Shown here: positions 58,565 through 64,000 of the stretch, piece after piece
Layout of the letters: every line of letters begins with the position of its first letter
Position numbering within the stretch: position 1 is the stretch's first letter
Assembly (NCBI GenBank): GCA_037783545.1
Contig: JBBELK010000829.1
Location: 1 to 64,000, forward strand
Direction: 5' to 3'
Length of the DNA: 64,000 bases
DNA from: Henricia sp. BOLD:AAB3569
Lineage: Eukaryota; Echinodermata; Asteroidea; Spinulosida; Echinasteridae
Made by a program: the position numbers and the translations under genes
Notes under the pieces: model-generated
The model's input: only the letters and a program-made list of their open reading frames with translations
Told to the model about the DNA's origin: nothing
Database searches by the model: none

Positions 58565-61500
58565 CTGCACAGGAAGTGGAATGAAATTTAAAAACATATT
58601 ACATGATTAGAAAACTTTTCAAAACAGGAACAAGAGCATTACATAATTAAACTAAAGAATAATGTTGATAAACTGCCCTGTAGAAATGTCTGTCTGCAGA
58701 CAATTAAAAAAAAAAATGAAATAGAAAATCATGTTGTGTTTGTTACCATTGCTAACAACACTTTTACTCAGATTTTTCTTGTCAACTCATGAAATAAAAT
58801 TTTGGATAACTGCAAATGATGTACATGTATTGGCCATTCACGTAACAGTGGCTTCACACTGTACTTTTTTCACGTGTTATGGGCTTGAATTTTGGCATGC
58901 ATCACCGTCGAACAAACATGGATCGTAAGAATCTGGTGTGAACCGTCGCACTGAAATTTTTGATTGTGTGCTTTTACTGCATACATTCACACCAAATTCT
59001 CTGAGAGCCACAATTTTGTAATGCGACACGTCAAATTTTATATGCATAACATGTGAAATGGTTCACTATTTAACATTCTTTGTTAAAACCTTTTTGCCCC
59101 GTCTTTGAAACTTCATATCCCGTGTATGGGAAACACGCTTAGTACATAGTGCATACACCGCATCGTGTATGAGCAAATTACATCTATTTAACAAGTGTTA
59201 TATACACAGGAATCATTTTCCAAACAAAACGTTAAACAAACTTGCCTTCAGAACAACAGGTTTCTCGAAGCTCTGAACAACGTGTGCTCTGCGTTGCACA
59301 AACTTGAGGTACTCTATTGAGAAATCGAAGAAAACGGCCAAGAACAAACTCAGGAAATATTGTGTTTTTGACTTTGCTCAGTTTCGTATCCATTCAACAC
59401 AAAAAAAAGATCGGTTCTGGGGGGAAAACTGAGGGAGTACACTGCTCACAATACGTTAGGGATTGTGGGGTGTACGCAGATATTTTATTGAGGGTATGCA
59501 TTCCGCTTGAATGATTTTGTATATGATTACACAGTTGTATCTGCATGACAGACACATCTTGTCACAGGAATAGGTGAGAACAGTCATTTGAAGAAAAAAA
59601 AATCTCGAAAACACAACACACCAATATCCCGAACTTATTGTCAGCAGTATCATACCACTGTGCCTCATAGCTCAGGTGGTAGAGCCTGGTGAGTCGCAGT
59701 GTTGCAGGACTCGGACTCGAGTCACAATTTTTTTGACTCGAGTCACATTGGAAAATGACTTGGACTCGGACTCGACTATGAGGACTCGCCCTCGACCATG
59801 ATGACTTGTCTAACATGGCGACTCGTGAAAAAAGATATATATTCGCACACAAATACAGGATTCTTGGGTGAAAAACACAGTACAACGCGTGAATATGTAC
59901 ACTGCCCCACCAGGCCGGCAAGGAGCGCACGAGCACATCATCATTTCACATATTGTGTATGAAACTATATTCAGTTTCAATTTGGTGAACAACTGACTCG
60001 TGACTCAGACTCCAGGAAAGTGACTCGTGACTCGGACTCGGGGCTAATGACTCGAGACTCGGACTCGGGGCTGATGACTCGAGACTCGGACTCGCGGCTG
60101 ATGACTCGAGACTCGGACTCGCGGCTGATGACTCGAGACTCGGACTCGCGGCTGATGACTCGAGACTCGGACTCGGTGACTCTGCTACAACACTGGTGAG
60201 TCTGAGGTATCTGGTTCGAATCCTGATAAGACCCATATGATTTTTCTCTCATTCCACGTCAGAGGTAACTGAAATGAATCAAGCCCAATATATTGCTTGT
60301 AATTTTCATAAAAATATATTACAGCATATGAATGGTTTGACTTACCGTTATAGAGCATTTCAAAGTTGAATGGTTCGTCGTCGTAGAGATCGGTCAAATG
60401 TTTCATCGCAATGACTAAACACAGCTGGAGGATGGAAATACCTGACGTTTAAAAAAAGTAAATCCTTTAAAAATATGATTACAAGATTGGAAATCTGTTA
60501 CAAACGGCATTATCTCCATGTGTGATTGAGGATGTGTGTGAGAAAAACCAGGGTTGTAGTGACTTTGACTCGAGTCGACCCGAGTTTCACTGACTTGACT
60601 TGACTTGACATCGGATTGGGCCCCTGTGCTGCACAGTATCAGAAATGCGCGGTATCCACAAAAACTTAATGATAATTCTTTTCGTTGACCGATTATGATA
60701 TGATTACAATACATTTGGGGTCACGAACACAAATCTCGTAACTGCACTTTTGATTGCTTTTTGTGACGTAGAACATCCGGTAATGTTTGGTGGTCAACAG
60801 TCACGCGCATACACGGGCGCGCCAATAGATGCACATGAATACTCACCAGCGTACTTTCATTCGAAGATTCTGACGAGCGCGCTGCGATACGTTCAAATGA
60901 TTGAGCATGCACTCAGCTTGTAAAAACAAAAGTGCTTTTACTTGATCACGATTTTTAGCCTGAAGAAAGACATTTTTATCTTTATCGATACAACAGCCAT
61001 GACGCAACAACATAAAGCAAGGTTAAGTAACACAGGTAAGTGCAAACCAATGCGTTTTTCTTGCTAGTAATAGCTCGATCCACGTGCGTCATGAAAAATG
61101 GAAACCAAAATGGTGGATGGAAGGCGTTACGTCACCGGAAAGCAATCAATAGTAATACTACAATAAATTGGGATGTCGTAATTTGCTTTCCTGTGCTTTC
61201 CGTAAACCAAAAACCAAAACGAAAAAACAAACGAACTTACCATGTAACATGGCTGCCTTGGAGTCTGCGCTAAGATGTTTGCTAGCTTCTACAATACCTA
61301 CAGCCTCGATTGTTGGGTGAGCGTCGGTCACTTTGCAAATTGGCAGGAGCTGTAAAAGTATTAGTGTATCACGCTTTACATAAACCGTTAAACAGACATT
61401 TATTTTTGTTAACATTAAAAATAGCCAATCCAAATTAGTGAGGAACAACTGCACTACCATGATTCGAGACTACCAGTTGACTTCATAGCTCAATTTGTAG

Positions 61501-63301
61501 GGCACGTTAAGCAGAGTGTCAGCGGTTCGAATGGGCATTTTCACGAAAAGTGTGACACAGATGCCAAAATTTGAAATTGCCATTTGGGCATGTTGGGTCA
61601 AGTCCACCCCTCAATAATATATGATTCGCCACCACCCCTGCCCTCTCCTCCAATGCCCCCGCCCCCTCCCCTCCCCCAATGCCCGGCCCATTGTCCTCGT
61701 CCGACTCCCCCGGTGCCTTCCTCCCACCCCCATCCAGTCCACCCTCTGCCTCTCTCTTCCATCTGCCCTTCCCTTTACGTCCTTCCTCATCACCCTCCCC
61801 TCCCCTCCCCTCCCTACCTCTTTTCTGTCTACCCCACCCTGCCCCTAGGATCACTGCCTATGCTCTTGTTAGTTACGGCATGTCAGTACAAGTGTCTGGT
61901 TGACAGAAATACTTGATATATAGTGTATACACAATTAAGTTCTAAGAAAACTGCATGGCAAAAGGCAATGTAACGTCAGTTACGTAACGTCAGTTACCAG
62001 CATGTTCTCATTTAGGTGGTACCAACTTAAAAAGAAAGAGGCTAAATGTCTTCTTATCTTGCACATACACGTACGTACTTCATAACCCACTAACACTGTC
62101 ACATAAATTTCACCATCCCAACATTTCGGGCACATGAGATATTACTTAGAAAATGAATATGCACCAATATTTTTGGCGTCCTTTTTGGGTAACGTCAGTT
62201 CCCGACATGTTTTTACTCACTGCTACAAAAGAAATATAGCTACGGTGAAAAACTTAAAGCCCATTTCTTAAATATACATGGCTCTTAATCATTCCTAATT
62301 ACTTAGATATAACAGAATTAAGAAGGCAAAAAATGTACAATTGTAACGTCAGCTACCGTGAAAAGGCCCATATATGGAATTCTTACCAACAATGACTGTA
62401 GTCCGCAGATGCTCTTGTCCAACTGATATGTTCTCTCCAGTACTTCATGCACTGTTGTGTTGCTACACAATGCCTGGTTTAAAAAAAGGGAAAAATTATG
62501 CTTCCTTTTGAAGATAATTTCTCCTTTTTTTCTCTTCTTTGTTTCCTTAAATGTTTCGTTTGCAAGGTGCTAAGGGCTCATCCAAAGTTGTCAACATTTT
62601 CACAGTTTTCAAGACCCCCTTCCCTCCCCCAAATGACTACTTATCAACATTTTTCTGGCAGTACCATGAAATGTCACCATTTTACAGTACATGCAAGTCA
62701 TACGCAGCCTTCAACTCCCCTACCCCCTTTCCTACTCTCTGTAGAACCGTTAAAATGTTGACAACTTTGGACGATCCCTAAATTAGCAATGTTTTAAAGG
62801 CCCTATCTATCATTTGCAAGATAAAACCTTTTACAAATTCGTGGAATAAGAGTGTAACATATCTAAGGAAGAATGTTGGTAAACTAGCCTCAAGAAATTT
62901 TAGCTACTTAGATGCATCACAATGCTTCAGAAAACCTTGAAAATCTATAAATGGATTTTGTGTACAAGTGAATGGTAAAAAGTCCCGTGCATGGGACTTT
63001 TTTAGAAAACCACCATCGGTTGTAAATTTCCAGCATGAAATACCATTTTGAAAGGAAATAAATTCATGTGGTGTTTGTTACCATTGCTATCACACTTACA
63101 AATGATACAATGGGCCTTTAAACCCACCTCAATATCTTTATTCCATAGTTTCACAAACTGTGCGTCTCCAAGATCTGCCGGCATTGTAAGTATTCTCTTA
63201 AAGACTTCTTTGTAGGAAGAAAAGTCAAGCGAATTGAAGACGTGGATGTGACGATGTGAGAAGCGAGACTTGACACGCTTCTCGAGAAGTTCAACAACGT
63301 C
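58379..63301 (-). CDS. ORC4: Origin recognition complex subunit 4, 3' part (6 exons)
   Basis: ORC4 is an AAA+ subunit of the six-protein origin recognition complex that marks replication origins in the nucleus. The exons seen, in transcript order, are 63301-63128, 62473-62387, 61349-61241, 60441-60346, 59313-59246 and 58564-58379: 720 nt, 239 residues and a stop, equal to the length of the corresponding C-terminal part of human ORC4 (436 aa). It begins [20 protein letters not shown] (human [20 protein letters not shown]), covering the end of the AAA+ lid region and the winged-helix domain. Later come [33 protein letters not shown] and [20 protein letters not shown]. The 5' exons with Walker A and B lie outside the window. 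Convergent with ACVR2. Confidence 0.95.
58680..58815. repeat. Fragment of the CATTTGCARTGACC repeat (ORC4 intron)
   Basis: GTTGTGTTTGTTACCATTGC, TTTTTCTTGTCAACTCATGA and GCAAATGATGTACATG match the inverse of 57058-57200. Confidence 0.55.
59246..59313 (-). CDS. ORC4: ORC4 fifth exon of the six visible, GC donor
   Basis: Encodes [23 protein letters not shown], matching human [20 protein letters not shown] VMK. The 3' boundary reads CTGAAG then GCAAGT, a GC-AG intron instead of GT-AG. Acceptor TCTCAATAG. Confidence 0.93.
59655..60235. repeat. tRNA-like unit interrupted by a GACTCG minisatellite
   Basis: GTGCCTCATAGCTCAGGTGG TAGAGCCTGGTGAGTC at 59658 resumes as GGTGAGTCTGAGGTATCTGG TTCGAATCC at 60194, so a ~500-base block (59695-60190) sits inside one tRNA-like unit. 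The block is rich in GACTCGAGACTCGGACTCGC GGCTGAT units (about six at 60040-60180). Confidence 0.7.
60346..60441 (-). CDS. ORC4: ORC4 fourth visible exon
   Basis: Encodes [32 protein letters not shown]; human [32 protein letters not shown]. Acceptor AAACGTCAG, donor GTAAGT at 60345, phase 1. Confidence 0.95.
60751..61151. mobile_element. MITE with GATTGCTTTCCG ends, copy 2 (ORC4 intron)
   Basis: TGATTGCTTTTTGTGACGTA to CACCGGAAAGCAATCA, the inverse of 21155-21551 with about 400 bp conserved outline (CATGACGCAACAACATAAAG, AAGGTTAAGTAACA). Confidence 0.8.
61241..61349 (-). CDS. ORC4: ORC4 third visible exon
   Basis: Encodes [37 protein letters not shown]; human [36 protein letters not shown]. 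Acceptor TACTTTTACAG, donor GTAAGT at 61240, phase 1. Confidence 0.95.
61425..61535 (+). mobile_element. tRNA-like SINE fragment, copy 2
   Basis: TTAGTGAGGAACAACTGCAC, TTGACTTCATAGCTCAATTT, GTCAGCGGTTCGAATGGG match 24990-25100. The anticodon arm is damaged. Confidence 0.6.
61620..61850. repeat. C/T-rich low-complexity tract (ORC4 intron)
   Basis: Pyrimidine-rich CCCCTCCCCT sequence over ~230 bases, more degenerate than the one at 7574. Frames across it are artefacts. Confidence 0.8.
61860..62380. other. ORC4 intron, mostly unassigned
   Basis: A TAACGTCAGTTACC motif recurs four times (61970-62000, 62190, 62345) in otherwise plain AT-rich intron. Confidence 0.4.
62387..62473 (-). CDS. ORC4: ORC4 second visible exon
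   Basis: Encodes [29 protein letters not shown]; human counterpart [31 protein letters not shown]. 29 whole codons, acceptor AAACCAG, donor GTAAGA at 62386. Confidence 0.93.
62572..62782. mobile_element. Foldback with CCAAAGTTGTCAACATTTT arms (ORC4 intron)
   Basis: AGGGCTCATCCAAAGTTGTC AACATTTTCACAG at the left, AAAATGTTGACAACTTTGGA at the right. A one-sided relative lies at 36610-36690 (TTGTCCAAAGTTGTCAACAT). Confidence 0.75.
62794..63121 (-). mobile_element. GGCCCATTGTGTCATTTGCAA repeat, copy 2 (ORC4 intron)
   Basis: It ends AATGATACAATGGGCCTTT; inverse of 57058-57414 with the same GTCCCGTGCATGGGACTTTT hairpin. It stops seven bases before the ORC4 exon donor at 63127. Confidence 0.8.
63128..63301 (-). 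CDS. ORC4: ORC4 first visible exon
   Basis: Encodes [40 protein letters not shown] and [18 protein letters not shown], aligning to human [20 protein letters not shown] and [20 protein letters not shown]. Acceptor TTTTTCCAG, donor GTGGGT at 63127, phase 0. Confidence 0.95.
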
Positions 63302-63328
63302 CTGGAAAAATAAGATTTGTTTGTTATC

Positions 63329-63779
63329 TTAAAGGTAGTATACATGATTGGTAAGCCATTACAAATAGTTTTATCCCCCTGTGTGATTGAAGGTATGCAT
63401 GATTAAAACCAACCTGAGCAAAAACCAGCTCCGTACTTCGTCTAACTTTTGAGAAAACAGTCAAAAAATGGTTTGCAGTCACTTCGCCCTGAACCACTTC
63501 GCCCTAAACCACGGCCTGTGCACGAAGTTGTTTTGAGGCAAAGTGGCATTTGGGCGAGGTAGTGTTTGGACGAAGTGGTTTCGGGGCGAAATGGCCTTTG
63601 GGTGAAGTGGTTTTGGGCAAAATGCTTCAGGGCGAAATGAAATTACGTCTCGCAAGACAAAATATAATTGTTTTGCTCATTTCTCAAAGACTATAGCACT
63701 TCAGACAAAACCATTTCAGGGGAAGTTTTCTACCGTCATCGTGTTTATATTGTGTAAGTTATGTGTAAATCTGTGAACA
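63329..63779 (-). mobile_element. MITE with minisatellite core, copy 6 of 6 (ORC4 intron)
   Basis: TTAAAGGTAGTATACATGAT, CTCCGTACTTCGTCTAACTT, GGGGCGAAATGGCCTTTGGG, GTTATGTGTAAATCTGTGAA. The right terminus is replaced by the next repeat at ~63780. Confidence 0.8.
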
Positions 63780-63784
63780 TTTTT

Positions 63785-63980
63785 TTTGAGAAATCGGACT
63801 GTAGTGAAACTTGCAACGGTTGAGTTGGTACAATGGTCAAAGTACTGCACCCGTTTTCATGTACACAACACATGCGGTGCGCGCAGGGAGTCAGGTCAAG
63901 TCGACCGTTTTGATTTTCAACACTTTTAACACTCAAAAATCGGAACAAATACGATAAAATCGGACTAGTTGGCAGGTTAA
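63785..63980. mobile_element. MITE with CATACCTGCCAAC ends, partial copy
   Basis: AAATCGGACTGTAGTGAAAC, CACCCGTTTTCATGTACACA, GGAGTCAGGTCAAGTCGACC and AGTTGGCAGGT match 10740-10973. Confidence 0.7.
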
Positions 63981-64000
63981 GTATCAATTGTCATATTTTC

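Noticed and set aside
59946..60252. Repeated SLESSAASP / ESRVISRES protein
   Set aside because: Product of the GACTCG minisatellite in an ORC4 intron.
61519..61916. Overlapping Pro-rich and Gly/Arg-rich frames
   Set aside because: They arise from the C/T-rich low-complexity tract in an ORC4 intron.

Overview
The window is animal nuclear DNA from an invertebrate deuterostome. It has intron-rich genes with GT-AG (and one GC-AG) introns, a eukaryotic tRNA-Asn with no encoded CCA, and many short non-autonomous transposons, including elements ending in a GGCCAATTTCATRAA-type motif and TTAA-flanked palindromes. From general familiarity with such repeats I would guess an ambulacrarian (echinoderm or hemichordate), but the species cannot be named from this sequence alone. 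Three protein-coding genes were reconstructed exon by exon; splice phases close exactly in all three.

Layout. (1) 1-4.4 kb: upstream DNA made of a 1.26 kb palindromic element, a 178-bp tandem duplication running into a degenerate array, and MITEs. (2) 4417-24125, plus strand: a complete 14-exon gene for a BRD7/BRD9-type bromodomain protein (723 aa predicted). Its introns hold at least a dozen MITE copies and several minisatellites. (3) 24.1-34.4 kb: intergenic, with a tRNA-Asn(GTT) gene on the minus strand, foldback elements, and a 1.75 kb Helentron/HINE-like element nested inside another repeat. (4) 34580-43946, plus strand: a complete 6-exon activin type II receptor gene (ACVR2 type, 552 aa predicted). 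(5) 43.9-58.4 kb: intergenic between two convergent genes, with a LINE fragment, a 2.2 kb foldback carrying an inverted proline-codon-like minisatellite, a Tc1-type MITE, and SINEs. (6) 58379-63301, minus strand: the last six exons (239 aa) of ORC4; its 5' exons, with the ATPase Walker motifs, lie beyond the right edge.

Biology. The proteins act in separate processes: chromatin reading in a SWI/SNF (BAF) complex, TGF-beta/activin/BMP signalling, and replication-origin licensing. They do not form an operon-like unit. The notable point is that ACVR2 and ORC4 lie tail to tail here, as I recall ACVR2A and ORC4 do in human, which points to an ancient conserved neighbourhood. Most of the window (well over half) is repeat-derived. 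Several repeats abut splice sites of the bromodomain gene, and two element types carry a minisatellite that is itself an inverted repeat.
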